Assembly: GCF_025144995.1 (NCBI RefSeq)
Contig: NZ_CP102250.1
Span: forward strand, 2,480,001-2,544,000
Source: Alistipes indistinctus YIT 12060
GTDB taxonomy: Bacteria > Bacteroidota > Bacteroidia > Bacteroidales > Rikenellaceae
Direction: 5' to 3'
DNA length: 64,000 bases
Position 1 is the first letter of the stretch; every line of letters starts with the position of its first letter. The notes beneath the pieces were generated by a model. That model was not told the origin of the DNA. It saw only the letters and a list, made by a program, of their open reading frames with translations, and did not search any database. Below are positions 10,067 through 20,075 of this stretch, in pieces. The position numbers and the translations under genes were made by a program.

Positions 10067-11587
10067 ATGAAAAAAACACTTGTCGTTTCTATATTCGGCA
10101 TCGCGGCATGCCTGCTGATGGCGTTTGTTCTTTTTGCGAAGAAAAATATAACGCCGGCACCGGTGCAGCGACCGGCTTCCGCCTGGAAACTGGAAAAATC
10201 GAAGGCATGGGTCACCGGACGCATCGCGCTCGACAGCGGCTATGCCAAATCCGTTACACTTACCGCACCTACTTTATCGCTGTCCGGCATGTTCCATACG
10301 GAGTTGGCCTATCTGAATGAGGACGACGGAACATTTATGCTGGAAACGGATATTTATGGTCCGCAAAGGGAACACCTGATTTATAGCGGCAACGGCATTC
10401 CTGTTTATCTCGAACCTGGCGATACGCTTCATGTCGAATTCGCTTCCAGCGACTTTATGAAAAACAGTGACGGCAAATTCTCTTCGGTGCGGTTCAGCGG
10501 ACCGAATGCGGCGGTAAATGCCGACCTGTTGGCCTTTGCTGTATATAGGGGGAATGCAAGTTATGATCCGTTTCGCGAGGGAAAGACAGCGGAGGATTTC
10601 AGGGCCGGGACTGATGCGTTGTACAGAACCTATCGGGATCAATTGCAGGCATTCACAGTTAAGCGGCAGTGCGATCCGAAATTCTTCGACCTGGCGGATC
10701 GGGAGATTACTACTGCGAAGCAGCTGTATACCTGGTATGCGATAGAGGTCAGTGGTGGTGGCCCGCTTCCTGCCAAAGAGGCCCCCGCTCTCTTCGCAGG
10801 CAGCGAATCGTCGTTGGATGACCGGAATTTTACTTTCCTGATGCCGTACCTGTATTACCTGGATCAATTGGGGCAGGTCGATATCTGGGGGGCGGATACG
10901 GTCGGCAAACCGGAGACGGAGAAGATACAGGTTCTCCGCAACAACTTCGATACGCTCCTGGCCCGTTATCCGGCCGGATTGTCGCGCGATGCGTTGTTGC
11001 TGGTTGCGCTGCAACGGCATTACAAACACAAAGAGATCCGCGATGCTCTGTCGGACGTCTATTCCGCTACGGACCGTTATCTCCAAAGCCCGGTCATGCG
11101 CGAAGCGTGGGAGGAAATTGTCGCTCCTTACCTGGCTGCCGCCGCGCCGAAACGGAATGTGTACAAACTCGAACTGCGTCCGACCGAACAGTTTATCGCC
11201 GATCTGTTCGCACCGTACCGCAACAGCGGTAAGGTGCTGTATGTAGATATCTGGGGAGTGTGGTGCGGGCCATGTCGTCAAGAGATGCCCTATTCGGTCG
11301 AACTGCATGAAAAATTGCAGGGGCGTCCTGTCGAGTTCGTCTATCTCTGTACCTCCAGCGATAAAGGGGATTTCGACCGGGAGATCGTCAAATTGGGAAT
11401 TGCCGATACCGGGAAGAATATTTGGTTGAACGAAGATGAAAGTAGGATATTGCGACACTATTTTGGAGTCAGCGGAACTCCGCACTATTGGATCATCGGC
11501 GAGAACGGCGACTTCGTGTCGGAATCCGCAACCGATCCTTCCGATCCGAAAACCTACGAAACGCTGCGGAAGCTGACGGAAAAATAG
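10067..11587 (+). CDS. Membrane-anchored TlpA-like thiol-disulfide oxidoreductase
   Basis: 506 residues. The N-terminus has a short basic stretch and one hydrophobic segment (about 4-24) that looks like an uncleaved anchor or signal peptide, so the body is periplasmic. Residues about 50-380 form a beta-rich then helical region of unknown function, and the C-terminus (about 385-500) is a thioredoxin domain with C400-G-P-C403 in VDIWGVWCGPCRQEMP and the cis-Pro strand SGTPHYWIIGENG. It is probably co-transcribed with the three-module protein upstream (gap 95 bases, no terminator between them). A likely role is reduction or isomerisation of exported disulfides. The partner is not shown by the sequence. 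Confidence 0.8.
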   Translation: MKKTLVVSIFGIAACLLMAFVLFAKKNITPAPVQRPASAWKLEKSKAWVTGRIALDSGYAKSVTLTAPTLSLSGMFHTELAYLNEDDGTFMLETDIYGPQREHLIYSGNGIPVYLEPGDTLHVEFASSDFMKNSDGKFSSVRFSGPNAAVNADLLAFAVYRGNASYDPFREGKTAEDFRAGTDALYRTYRDQLQAFTVKRQCDPKFFDLADREITTAKQLYTWYAIEVSGGGPLPAKEAPALFAGSESSLDDRNFTFLMPYLYYLDQLGQVDIWGADTVGKPETEKIQVLRNNFDTLLARYPAGLSRDALLLVALQRHYKHKEIRDALSDVYSATDRYLQSPVMREAWEEIVAPYLAAAAPKRNVYKLELRPTEQFIADLFAPYRNSGKVLYVDIWGVWCGPCRQEMPYSVELHEKLQGRPVEFVYLCTSSDKGDFDREIVKLGIADTGKNIWLNEDESRILRHYFGVSGTPHYWIIGENGDFVSESATDPSDPKTYETLRKLTEK

Positions 11588-11637
11588 CGTCGCTTTGCGC
11601 GTGACGGTTTCGCGCGTTGGCTCGATGAGAGGAATAC

Positions 11638-11668
11638 GAGAAACGCATCCGGTTAGGATGCGTTTCTC
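11638..11668. terminator. Bidirectional hairpin between convergent thioredoxin gene and tsaD
   Basis: GAGAAACGCATCC (11638-11650), loop GGTTA, GGATGCGTTTCTC (11656-11668): a perfect 13-bp stem with T-rich ends on both strands. It lies between the convergent stop codons at 11587 and 11732. Confidence 0.85.
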
Positions 11669-11731
11669 TTCGTGTCCGGGGGTGATTACCCGGGTATGCT
11701 TTGAAGAATCGTTGTGTCCGGTCTGGCCCGA

Positions 11732-12766
11732 CTATTCGGTTTTTGAAAAATCGCCGATGCGTGAGACCGGTGCGATGTCCATCGGTGCGAATTCGCCGCG
11801 CTGGTACTTGAAGTAGCCCGTGATGGCGATCATCGCCGCGTTGTCCGTCGTGAATTTGAACTCGGGAAGGTAGGTATTCCAACCGCGCTTGCGTCCCTCG
11901 GCGGCTACGGCGTTCCGCAGGCCTGAATTGGCCGATACGCCGCCGGCGATCGCGATCTCGTCGATGTCGTACTGTTTCGCCGCCTTGACCAGTTTGTTCA
12001 GCAACGTGTCGATGATCGTGCTCTGGAGAGAGGCGCAGAGGTCGGCCTTGTTCTGTTCGATGAAATCCGGATTGTCACGCATCTCGTCGCGCAGGAAGTA
12101 GAGGAACGAGGTTTTGAGCCCGCTGAAGCTGTAATCGAGGCCGTCGACCGACGGTTTGGCGAATTTGAAGCGTTGCGGGGCGCCCTCTTTGGCCAGCCGG
12201 TCGATCACCGGGCCGCCGGGATAGGGCAGGCCCATCACCTTCGCGCATTTGTCGAACGCTTCGCCTGCGGCGTCGTCGATCGTCGTGCCGATGATCTCCA
12301 TCTCGGCGTAGTCCTTAACCAGTACGATCTGCGAATGGCCTCCCGACACGAGCAGGCAGAGGAAAGGGAAGCGCGGGTGCGGGAGTTCCCGGTCCGGCAG
12401 GTCGATGAAATGCGAGAAGATATGTCCCTGCAGGTGGTTGATCTCCATCATCGGTACGTCGAGCGACAGGGCCAGTCCCTTGGCGAACGAGACGCCGACC
12501 AGCAGCGATCCGAGCAGGCCGGGCCCGCGCGTGAAGGCGATGCCGTCGATCTCCGAGGCCGAAATCCCCGCCTCCTTAATGGCCGTATCGATCACCGGGA
12601 TGATGTTCTGCTGGTGCGCACGCGAGGCCAGTTCGGGGATTACGCCGCCGTATTTGCGGTGCACCTCCTGCGAGGCGATCACGTTCGACAGGAGCGTGGT
12701 GTTGCGGATGACGGCCGCCGACGTGTCGTCGCACGACGATTCGATGCCCAGGATTGTAATATCCAT
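11732..12766 (-). CDS. tsaD: tRNA N6-adenosine threonylcarbamoyltransferase TsaD
   Basis: 344 residues, full length. TsaD is the catalytic ASKHA-fold subunit that transfers threonylcarbamoyl from TC-AMP to A37 of ANN-decoding tRNAs, together with TsaB and TsaE. Diagnostic motifs are ILGIESSCDDTSAAV at the N-terminus, the metal-binding H111-L-Q-G-H115, and the nucleotide-binding GGHSQ and AGGVSANSGLR segments. It is divergent from the TamB-like gene (77-base spacer). The ATG at 12766 matches the usual N-terminus exactly. Confidence 0.96.
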   Translation of the reverse strand: MDITILGIESSCDDTSAAVIRNTTLLSNVIASQEVHRKYGGVIPELASRAHQQNIIPVIDTAIKEAGISASEIDGIAFTRGPGLLGSLLVGVSFAKGLALSLDVPMMEINHLQGHIFSHFIDLPDRELPHPRFPFLCLLVSGGHSQIVLVKDYAEMEIIGTTIDDAAGEAFDKCAKVMGLPYPGGPVIDRLAKEGAPQRFKFAKPSVDGLDYSFSGLKTSFLYFLRDEMRDNPDFIEQNKADLCASLQSTIIDTLLNKLVKAAKQYDIDEIAIAGGVSANSGLRNAVAAEGRKRGWNTYLPEFKFTTDNAAMIAITGYFKYQRGEFAPMDIAPVSRIGDFSKTE

Positions 12767-12774
12767 GCGGGGAA

Positions 12775-12805
12775 TTTATTTATTGGCTATTTTTTAGTAA
12801 ACTTG
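12775..12805 (+). promoter_or_regulatory. Possible promoter for the tamB-like gene
   Basis: TTTA at 12775-12778, 19 bases, then TAAACTTG at 12798-12805. Spacing fits the phylum's promoters, and each box differs by one base from the consensus. The start would fall about 30 bases before the ATG at 12844. Candidate only. Confidence 0.35.
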
Positions 12806-12843
12806 TGCATCCGTTCGCGCGCTGCGGGCGGCATCGGGAGTGC

Positions 12844-15800
12844 ATGGGCAAAGTTATAAAAATATTGTTATCCTTCCTATCGGCGACCCTCCTCGCGCTG
12901 ATCATTTTGCCCATCGCCTGCTCGCTGTTGCTGAACCTTCCTTCGGTGCAGGATTATGCGGGCCGCAAGCTGACCGGATGGCTCAGCGGGAAATTGCAGA
13001 CCGAAGTGCATGTCGACAAACTGCGGCTGCGGCTTTTCAACCGTGTGACGCTCGACGGGCTGTATATCGAAGATTACCATCAGGATACGATGCTTTATGC
13101 CCGGCGTATCGTGGTGCCGTTGCAGAGCCTCAACCCCTTTACGGGCCGTGTCGCGCTGGGGCGTGTCGAGCTCGAGCAGCCGAAGTTCTACCTGATGCAG
13201 GACAGTACGGGGCGCACGAACCTCAAACAAATCCTGCTGAAGCTCAAGCGCGAGCGCAAAAAGGAGAAAAAAACGTTCCGGCTGACGGCTGCGGGTGTTG
13301 CGATCAGCGACATGGCTTTCAAGCACCTGAAGCTCGAGCGGCGTGACCGCGATTACGGGGTGAATTTTACCGACCTCGATGTACGCCGGTTCAACCTGCG
13401 CGTACACGACGTTTCGGTTGTGAACGACAGCGTGAACCTGGCGATCGACCACATTTCGCTCGAAGAGCGCAGCGGGTTGGTGATTGATGCCCTGTCGACA
13501 CGCAATTTCAAAATTTCCGGTTCCGGGATGCGTTTCGAACGGTTGGCCCTGCGAACTCCCGACTCGCGCGTGGGCATGAACCACCTCTATTTCCGGACCG
13601 GTACGTGGAAAGGCTACAACGATTTCCTGGAGAAGGTGGATATTTCGTCGGAGATCGTCGATTCGCGCGTTAGTTTCCGCACGATCGCTTTTTTCGCCCC
13701 GACGCTGCGCAACTGGCAGACCGTTTTCGAACATGTGAACGGTACCGTCGAGGGGCCCGTGGCCGCGATGTCGGGCAACCTGACGCGCGTGGATTGCCGC
13801 GATACGCGCGTGAGCGTGCGCTTCGGCATGTACGGCGTTCCGGACATTCCCCGCACGCGCTTTACATTCGACGTGGCTTCGCTCGAAACCAACGAGGCGG
13901 ACGTGGCCTTTATCCTCGGCGATATTGCCGGGCGGACGCTCCAGCCTGCCGATGCGGAGCGGTTGCGCCGGATGGGCCGCATCTCGTTTACGGGACGTTT
14001 CGACGGCCTGTTCCGCGATTTTGCGGCATCGGGGCGGCTCGGCATGGATCAGGGAAATGTCAACCTGAAATTGAATTTCAAGTCGCTGCAGGCCCGTACT
14101 GCCGGATTCAGCGGCGAGGTGCGTACCGACGGGTTCGACCTGGGTAGCCTGCTGCAAGTGCCCAAGTTGGGCCGGTTCACGCTTGCGGCCGGCGTCACCG
14201 GTTCGTACGGGGGCGGCATGCTCAAACTCAAGACGAAAGCCGACCTGCCGCGCATCTATTACAACGGTTACGATTACCACGATATCGAACTCAACGGCGA
14301 ATTCGACAACCGCAGTTTCCTCGGCGCGATTCAATCCAAGGACGAAAACCTGTCGTTCGATTTCGACGGGCAGCTGGCTTTCAACGATACGGTGCCCGCC
14401 TATAATTTCGCGTTGCAGCTCTATCGGGCCGACCTGCACAGGCTGAACTTCAACAAGCGCGATTCTGTGTCGGTCGTGCGCGGCAACCTGGTGGCGGTGG
14501 GCTCTGGCTCGACACTCGACAACATGAACGGGGAGGCGACCGTCAGCCACATGGTCTATGTCAACCATCTCGATACGGTCCGTACGGGCAACATCCGTTT
14601 CGTCGCGCAGAACAATGCCGAACGCAAACAGTTGGGGATGTACTCTTCGTTTGCCGACGTCGAATTCCGCGGTCGGCTCGGCTACAAAAACCTCTTTTCG
14701 TATTTTACCAATACGCTGGTCACCTACCTGCCCTCGCTCGACGAAACTTCGCGCCGCAGGCGTGCCGAGCGTCCCGAAAAACCGCAGGCCGCCACGGTGG
14801 ATAACTACTACCTGGTCAAAGTCGACGTCAAAGAGGCGAACAACGTGGCCGGTATTTTCCTGCCCGGGCTCGAACTGGCCGAAGGGACGAAGCTTTCGTT
14901 CCTGTTCAATCCGCAGAGCGATATTTTCTCGCTCACCTGTACGTCCGACTACATCGAGCGCGGCAATTTCTTCGTCTCGGACCTCAATGTCAGCAGCCGG
15001 AACCAGGGCGACTCCATTTCGCTGTACCTGCGCTCGGACGATATTTTCGTCGGCGGGGTCTATATGCCGGATTTCTCGGTGCAGGGCGGTGTGAAGGAGA
15101 ACCAAATCCGCTTGGCGACCCGTTTCAACAACAAAGAGAACGGTGCCTATGCACTGATCAGTACCGTATCGACTCTCCAAAGCGATCCGCTCAGCGGCAT
15201 TCCGCAGCTCAGGATACATTTCTATCCTTCTACGTTCGGTACGGATAAACAGATATGGGCGCTCGGCGCAAAGGAGATACTTTACGATTCGACCCGTATG
15301 GTGGTCGACAGTTTCATGATGGTCAGCGGCAAGCAGCGGTTGGTGATCGACGGCGTCGCGTCGCACAGCATGGCCGACACGTTGCACCTGAGGATGGATA
15401 ACTTCGACCTGACGCCGCTTTCGCAGATTACCGACCGGCAGGGCTACCGCATCAGCGGGTTTACCAGCGGTTCGGCCGATATGGCTGCAGCGCTGGGCCG
15501 CGGCGTGCTCTATGCGAATATCGCCTTCGACGATATCCGGGTGAACGACATTCCGATGCGCAATACGGTTTTCCGCAGCAAATGGGATTTCAATGCGCAG
15601 CGCGCGCTGTTCGAACTGGCGGACCGGCAGCAGCAGACGCCCATCGTCCAGGGCTACTACCAGCCTTCGGAGCGTTATTACCGTGCCGACGTACAGCTCG
15701 ACAGCATCGACCTGGCGCTGTTGGACCCGGTGCTCAAGGGGGCGATCCGCGACAGCCGGGGAACGGCCAATGCGGCGCTCAGGCTTTCGAATCCCGAGGG

Positions 15801-17445
15801 GCGCATGCGGCTCGACGGGAGGATCGTCGTCCCGTCGTTCCATACGACGGTGGGCTATACGAATGTACCCTATACGCTCGACTCGTCGGTGATCGACGTC
15901 CGGTCGAACGTGATGACGATGCAGCCCACCACGGTGCGCGACCCGCAGGGACATTCGGCCGGATTCGGGATGAGTTTCGATTTTTCGAACCTGCGCAACC
16001 TCGCCTACGACGTGCGCGTCAGGCCCGAAGGAGTGCTCGTGCTCAATACGACGCTGGCCGAGAATGACCTCTTCTACGGCAAGGTCTATGCGTCGGGTTC
16101 GGCCACCATCAGCGGGAATAAAAACGGCGTGAACATGAACATCGTCGCCTCGACGGCCGGCAATTCGCAGTTTTTCCTGCCGCTGAGCGGTGCGTCGAAT
16201 ATCTCGGCAGCCGATTTCATCGTCTTCGAAGACCCCGCTTCGAAGCGGCGCACGGACAGCCTGCACCGCATGAGCCGGCGTAAGCAGATCCTGCTGAACC
16301 GCAAGGCCCGGCTCCGGAATACGGTCCCCTCGCGCATGAATATCAACATGCAGCTCACGTTGCGGCCCGACCTGGAGATGCAACTGGTGATCGACCCCGC
16401 TACGGGCGATGTCCTCAAGGGGCGCGGCAACGGAAGCCTGAACCTTTCGATCAATCCGTCAAACGACCTGTTCACGATTTACGGCGATTACGATATTACC
16501 GAAGGAAGCTACAAATTCACGCTGCGCAATATCGTCGCGCGCACTTTCTCTCTTGAACCGGGGAGCAGTATCCGCTGGACGGGGGATCCGCTCGACGCGA
16601 CGCTCGACATTACCGCCGCATACAAACTCAAAGCGTCGCTTTCGGGGCTGATGGCACCCGGCGACGGAGCCGGGCGCAGTGCGAGCACGTCGGTGGACTG
16701 CCTGATCAAACTGACCGACAAGCTGACCGATCCGACGATCAATTTCGATATTCAGCTGCCCAATGCCACGCCCGAGACGCAGGCGCTCGTGTCCCAGTCG
16801 ATCAACACGCAGGAGGCGATGGCCACGCAGTTCCTTTGGCTGTTGGCTACGAAGAGCTTTTACAGCGAATACCAGAGTTTCGGCACGAGCCTCGCCACGG
16901 CCACCGGGGTCGATTTCCTCACCAACCAGGTCAGCAGCCTGATGTCCACCGAACGTTTCAGCCTCGTGCCGAAATATACGCCCAAAGGGGAGCTTTCGTC
17001 CGACGAGGTGGGCGGTTCGGTCTACGGCGAGTTGATCAAGGACAAACTGATCCTTGAGGCCGACGTGAACTACGATACGCAGAACAACAAGGCCAGTACG
17101 CGGCAGAACAGCGTTTCGGGCGACGCGACGCTGAGCCTGATCCTCGACCGTTCGGGCAACCTGCGCGTGCAGGCCTTTACGCGGACGATCGAGGATTTCA
17201 ACCCGAACCAGGGTACGCAGGAGAGCGGTATCGGGATTTTCTACCGTGAGAACTTCAACAGTTTCAAGGATCTGGTGCAGCTATTCAAGGACCGTTTCGC
17301 GAACATCGCGCGCCGCCGGGCCGAGCGCAAGGCCGCGAAACGGCAGCGCAAGGCAGCAGAGCATGCTGTGCCGGCCGTTGTGAAAACATCCGAAGGGGAG
17401 CCGGCCGGCCGGGAGGAGACGCCCGTCCGGGCCGAAGGCGAATAA
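12844..17445 (+). CDS. TamB-like (DUF490) translocation and assembly module protein
   Basis: 1533 residues from the ATG at 12844 (MGKVIKILLSFLSATL), chosen over the upstream in-frame start at 12805 because a single N-terminal membrane anchor begins here. The body is the long repetitive beta-strand, AsmA/TamB-type periplasm-spanning region. The C-terminal DUF490 domain lies at about 1120-1460 (NPSNDLFTIYGDYDITEGSY, SQSINTQEAMATQFLWLL). The tail (about 1480-1533) is Arg/Ala-rich and charged. TamB proteins form hydrophobic-groove bridges moving phospholipids, and help outer-membrane protein assembly with the BamA paralog TamA. No tamA lies beside it here. Divergence from tsaD is an arrangement I know from other Bacteroidota. 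Confidence 0.88.
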   Translation: MGKVIKILLSFLSATLLALIILPIACSLLLNLPSVQDYAGRKLTGWLSGKLQTEVHVDKLRLRLFNRVTLDGLYIEDYHQDTMLYARRIVVPLQSLNPFTGRVALGRVELEQPKFYLMQDSTGRTNLKQILLKLKRERKKEKKTFRLTAAGVAISDMAFKHLKLERRDRDYGVNFTDLDVRRFNLRVHDVSVVNDSVNLAIDHISLEERSGLVIDALSTRNFKISGSGMRFERLALRTPDSRVGMNHLYFRTGTWKGYNDFLEKVDISSEIVDSRVSFRTIAFFAPTLRNWQTVFEHVNGTVEGPVAAMSGNLTRVDCRDTRVSVRFGMYGVPDIPRTRFTFDVASLETNEADVAFILGDIAGRTLQPADAERLRRMGRISFTGRFDGLFRDFAASGRLGMDQGNVNLKLNFKSLQARTAGFSGEVRTDGFDLGSLLQVPKLGRFTLAAGVTGSYGGGMLKLKTKADLPRIYYNGYDYHDIELNGEFDNRSFLGAIQSKDENLSFDFDGQLAFNDTVPAYNFALQLYRADLHRLNFNKRDSVSVVRGNLVAVGSGSTLDNMNGEATVSHMVYVNHLDTVRTGNIRFVAQNNAERKQLGMYSSFADVEFRGRLGYKNLFSYFTNTLVTYLPSLDETSRRRRAERPEKPQAATVDNYYLVKVDVKEANNVAGIFLPGLELAEGTKLSFLFNPQSDIFSLTCTSDYIERGNFFVSDLNVSSRNQGDSISLYLRSDDIFVGGVYMPDFSVQGGVKENQIRLATRFNNKENGAYALISTVSTLQSDPLSGIPQLRIHFYPSTFGTDKQIWALGAKEILYDSTRMVVDSFMMVSGKQRLVIDGVASHSMADTLHLRMDNFDLTPLSQITDRQGYRISGFTSGSADMAAALGRGVLYANIAFDDIRVNDIPMRNTVFRSKWDFNAQRALFELADRQQQTPIVQGYYQPSERYYRADVQLDSIDLALLDPVLKGAIRDSRGTANAALRLSNPEGRMRLDGRIVVPSFHTTVGYTNVPYTLDSSVIDVRSNVMTMQPTTVRDPQGHSAGFGMSFDFSNLRNLAYDVRVRPEGVLVLNTTLAENDLFYGKVYASGSATISGNKNGVNMNIVASTAGNSQFFLPLSGASNISAADFIVFEDPASKRRTDSLHRMSRRKQILLNRKARLRNTVPSRMNINMQLTLRPDLEMQLVIDPATGDVLKGRGNGSLNLSINPSNDLFTIYGDYDITEGSYKFTLRNIVARTFSLEPGSSIRWTGDPLDATLDITAAYKLKASLSGLMAPGDGAGRSASTSVDCLIKLTDKLTDPTINFDIQLPNATPETQALVSQSINTQEAMATQFLWLLATKSFYSEYQSFGTSLATATGVDFLTNQVSSLMSTERFSLVPKYTPKGELSSDEVGGSVYGELIKDKLILEADVNYDTQNNKASTRQNSVSGDATLSLILDRSGNLRVQAFTRTIEDFNPNQGTQESGIGIFYRENFNSFKDLVQLFKDRFANIARRRAERKAAKRQRKAAEHAVPAVVKTSEGEPAGREETPVRAEGE

Positions 17446-17835
17446 AGCCATCGGGCGGGTGTCCGTACACCGGGTCGGGTCGGCCGTACCGGCAGTATAG
17501 CTGTTTATCTGCCTGTTGTCCGGGCAGGGGTGTGCCGTGATGCGGCGGGGCAGTATAAATTGCTAACAAATCGTAAACAAAAAGCGACGTTATTTGCGAA
17601 AAAACGTATTTTTGTGCGCTGAGGCCATTCGTTCCCGTAAAGCTCGGGCGTGACGGGGGCCGCAGATGCGGAAAGAACCTTGCGGAAGGCCGCAGCGGAG
17701 GTCCTGTCCCGGCACGGATGCGGAACGGTTACCGGTAAAATTATAGTTGGCCGAGAAGTTACTGCCGCCGGGAACCCGGTTCCCTGAACCGGTGCGGGAC
17801 GGTTGGCGATGAGACAATAAAAACCTGAAAACGAT
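17446..17835 (+). other. Spacer before exbB with a -7 promoter element
   Basis: 390 bases without a supported gene. TATTTTTG at 17607-17614 is a full match to the TAnnTTTG -7 box. No TTTG lies at the right distance upstream, so the -33 box is weak. If used, the exbB leader would be about 215 bases long. The leader is GC-rich with several CCGG motifs. No riboswitch is recognised. Confidence 0.45.
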
Positions 17836-18516
17836 ATGAGTATGTTATTGCAAGCGACTGAGGCGGTAGCCGAAACGACTGAAAAAGCCCAAACGATGGG
17901 GCTCGGTGAACTTTTCCTGGCCGGCGGTTGGCTGATGTGGCCGCTGCTGGCGCTGGGCGGACTGACGATCTTCATCTTCTGCGAGCGCTTCTGGGCGATC
18001 AAGCAGGCTTCGGTGATGGACGTCAACTTCATGAACCGTATCCGCGACCTGATTTACGAGGGTAAGATCGCTGCCGCCGTGCAACTGTGCCGTTCGAGCA
18101 GTACGCCCATTTCGCATATGATCGAAAAGGGTATCGAGCGGATCGGCCGTCCGCTGAGCGATGTGAATACGTCGATCGAAAACGTGGCGAACCTCGAGGT
18201 GTCGAAACTCGAGCGCGGGCTGCCGTTCCTGGCGATGATCGCCGGCGGTGCGCCGATGATCGGTTTCCTCGGTACCGTGCTTGGTATGGTACAGGCCTTT
18301 ATGAACATGGCTGCGGCCAGCGGGACGGTCGATATGAGTATCCTGGCCAGCGGAATGTACGTGGCGATGGTTACGACTGTCGGCGGTCTGATGGTCGGTA
18401 TCCCGGCCTATTTCGGTTACAGTTACCTGGTGGCGCGCATCGAGCGGCTCGTATTCCAGATGGAGGCCAATTCGATCGCCTTTATGGATATCCTCAACCA
18501 GCCGGTTGAGCAGTAA
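17836..18516 (+). CDS. exbB: ExbB/TolQ-type proton channel subunit
   Basis: 226 residues with three hydrophobic segments (about 34-54, 132-155 and 170-195) in the MotA/TolQ/ExbB pattern. The hallmark is PFLAMIAGGAPMIGFLGTVLGMVQAF, followed by the VDMSILASGMYVAMVTTVGGLMVGIPAY helix that lines the pore. ExbB forms the pentameric channel in the inner membrane that, with ExbD, uses the proton gradient to energise TonB. exbD follows 11 bases downstream and a tonB-like gene after that. The N-terminal 30 residues before the first membrane helix are polar and longer than in the shortest homologs. Confidence 0.9.
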   Translation: MSMLLQATEAVAETTEKAQTMGLGELFLAGGWLMWPLLALGGLTIFIFCERFWAIKQASVMDVNFMNRIRDLIYEGKIAAAVQLCRSSSTPISHMIEKGIERIGRPLSDVNTSIENVANLEVSKLERGLPFLAMIAGGAPMIGFLGTVLGMVQAFMNMAAASGTVDMSILASGMYVAMVTTVGGLMVGIPAYFGYSYLVARIERLVFQMEANSIAFMDILNQPVEQ

Positions 18517-18527
18517 ACCTTACGATC

Positions 18528-18920
18528 ATGGCAATTAAAAGAGGTACGAAAGTCGATCCGTCGACCAGCGCTTCATCCATGACGGACCTGATGTTCCAGC
18601 TGCTGTTGTTCATGCTGATCTCGACGACGCTGATCAATCCCAATGCGCTGAAGCTGATGCTGCCCAAAAGCTCGAACCAGCTCAAGGAGAAGCCCTATAC
18701 GACGGTGTCGATCACCAAGGACCTGAACTATTACGTCGAGATGGAACCCGTTTCGCTCGATGGCCTCGAAAGAGCGTTGCAGGCCAAGATGCAGGGGGCC
18801 GAGGATCCTACCGTATCGCTGCATTGCGACAAAAGCGTGCCGGTGGATGAAGTGGTCAAGGTGATGAATATCGCCAAGAATAACAAATACAAGCTGATTC
18901 TCGCGACCAGTCCCAATTGA
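18528..18920 (+). CDS. exbD: ExbD/TolR-type energy transducer
   Basis: 130 residues: short cytoplasmic N-terminus, one membrane helix (about 20-38) with the essential Asp at its start (SSMTD20LMFQLLLFML), and a periplasmic C-terminal domain (about 45-130) ending in the family's TVSLHCDKSVPVDEVVKVMNIA region. It works with ExbB as the moving part of the proton motor. It lies 11 bases after exbB. Many Bacteroidota carry two exbD genes in such operons; only one is present here. The next gene, a TonB-like protein, is 228 bases on; that spacer holds no gene I can support and is rich in CCGG. Confidence 0.9.
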   Translation: MAIKRGTKVDPSTSASSMTDLMFQLLLFMLISTTLINPNALKLMLPKSSNQLKEKPYTTVSITKDLNYYVEMEPVSLDGLERALQAKMQGAEDPTVSLHCDKSVPVDEVVKVMNIAKNNKYKLILATSPN

Positions 18921-19148
18921 CGTGCGATCCCGTCCCTTGTGGCCGGGTGACGGCCGTTTTGCCGGTTCTCCGGTCGTTCGGTTCCGATGACAGGAGCTTT
19001 GTGGCAGGACCGGAACAATACGCCGGGCAGGTACCGGAGGCTCCGGCCGGGATGAAGCGGAAGCTTACCGGAAGTTCCAGCGGGGCTGAGAGCATTCCGC
19101 GTTTTTGGCTGATGAGCAGAATATGATGAACATTTAAACCCCGTAACG

Positions 19149-20006
19149 GTGATCTACTTTTATCAACAGGAGGAGAATCGGACGACCGGACGCGTGATCG
19201 GCGGCGTGGCCACGCTGCTCTATTTCATTGTGCTGGTGTTGTTGTTTCTGTTGGTGAAGTTCCACCAGCAGGAGGTGACTGCGGCCGAAGGCGGCCTGAT
19301 GATCAACTTCGGCAATGTCGATGAGGCCGCACCGGGCGCCGATATGGCGCTCAACGACGAGATTGCCGATGCGCGCCAGCAGGAGCAGCAGACCCCGAAA
19401 GTCGAAAGCGAGGAGGAGCAGATGACGCAGGACTTCGAGGAGGCTCCCGCGATTAAAAAAGAGGCGAAAAAGAAGGTAGAGAAACCCAAAGAAGAGAAGA
19501 AAGTCACTCCGCAACCCAAGCCCAATCCGCAGCCGCCGGCCGAAAAACCGCGCGAAGTGAACCGCAAAGCGCTGTTCCCGGGCCGTACGGCGGGCAGTAC
19601 CGCTGCGAGCGACGGTACCGGGAAAGGGGCAGGCAATCAGGGTAACCTAGCGGGTGCGGCGAACGGCAGTTTCGACGGATCGGGTACCGGAACCGGCGGT
19701 ACGGGACCCGGCAGCGGCGCCCCGGGTACGGGGGGGCAGGCGAGTTTGTCAGGCCGCACGCTGGCATCGGCATTGCCGCGTCCCGATTACGGGGCACGCG
19801 ACGAAGGACGCGTGGTGGTCGAAATTCTCGTCGACCGTAACGGTCGCGTGACTTCGGCGGCATACCGTTCGTCCGGTTCGACGACCAACAACAGTACGCT
19901 GGTCGCTGCCGCGCTACGGGCTGCGCGCAACGCCCGTTTCAATGTCGACGACAATGCCCCGCTTTCACAGCGCGGCACGATCACCTACAATTTCCGGATG
20001 CAATAG
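19149..20006 (+). CDS. tonB: TonB-like energy transducer
   Basis: 285 residues. One membrane helix (about 17-38) is followed by an acidic then Lys/Pro/Glu-rich periplasmic linker (about 80-140), a Gly/Ser/Thr-rich stretch (about 150-200) and a C-terminal TonB fold (about 205-285: RPDYGARDEGRVVVEILVDR, NGRVTSAAYRSSGS, ending YNFRMQ). The start is GTG at 19149. The frame runs open upstream only to a TGA at 19113-19115 and holds no ATG, so GTG is the best start. The gene completes an exbB-exbD-tonB set that would power TonB-dependent receptors; no such receptor is encoded in the window. Confidence 0.85.
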   Translation: MIYFYQQEENRTTGRVIGGVATLLYFIVLVLLFLLVKFHQQEVTAAEGGLMINFGNVDEAAPGADMALNDEIADARQQEQQTPKVESEEEQMTQDFEEAPAIKKEAKKKVEKPKEEKKVTPQPKPNPQPPAEKPREVNRKALFPGRTAGSTAASDGTGKGAGNQGNLAGAANGSFDGSGTGTGGTGPGSGAPGTGGQASLSGRTLASALPRPDYGARDEGRVVVEILVDRNGRVTSAAYRSSGSTTNNSTLVAAALRAARNARFNVDDNAPLSQRGTITYNFRMQ

Positions 20007-20075
20007 ACCTGCTTTTTAATGCGAGGTCTCCTTCCTGGGGCAGAACATTCCCGGTTTTCGATTGATCCCTACATT

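Noticed and set aside
12877-16383. Long open frame on the minus strand (1168 codons) opposite the tamB-like gene
   Set aside because: It mirrors the codon pattern of the real gene, is rich in His, Arg and Val as antisense frames of GC-rich genes are, and has no recognisable domain.
18917-19126. 69-codon frame between exbD and tonB
   Set aside because: It overlaps the exbD stop, has no recognisable features and uses spacer-like CCGG-rich sequence.
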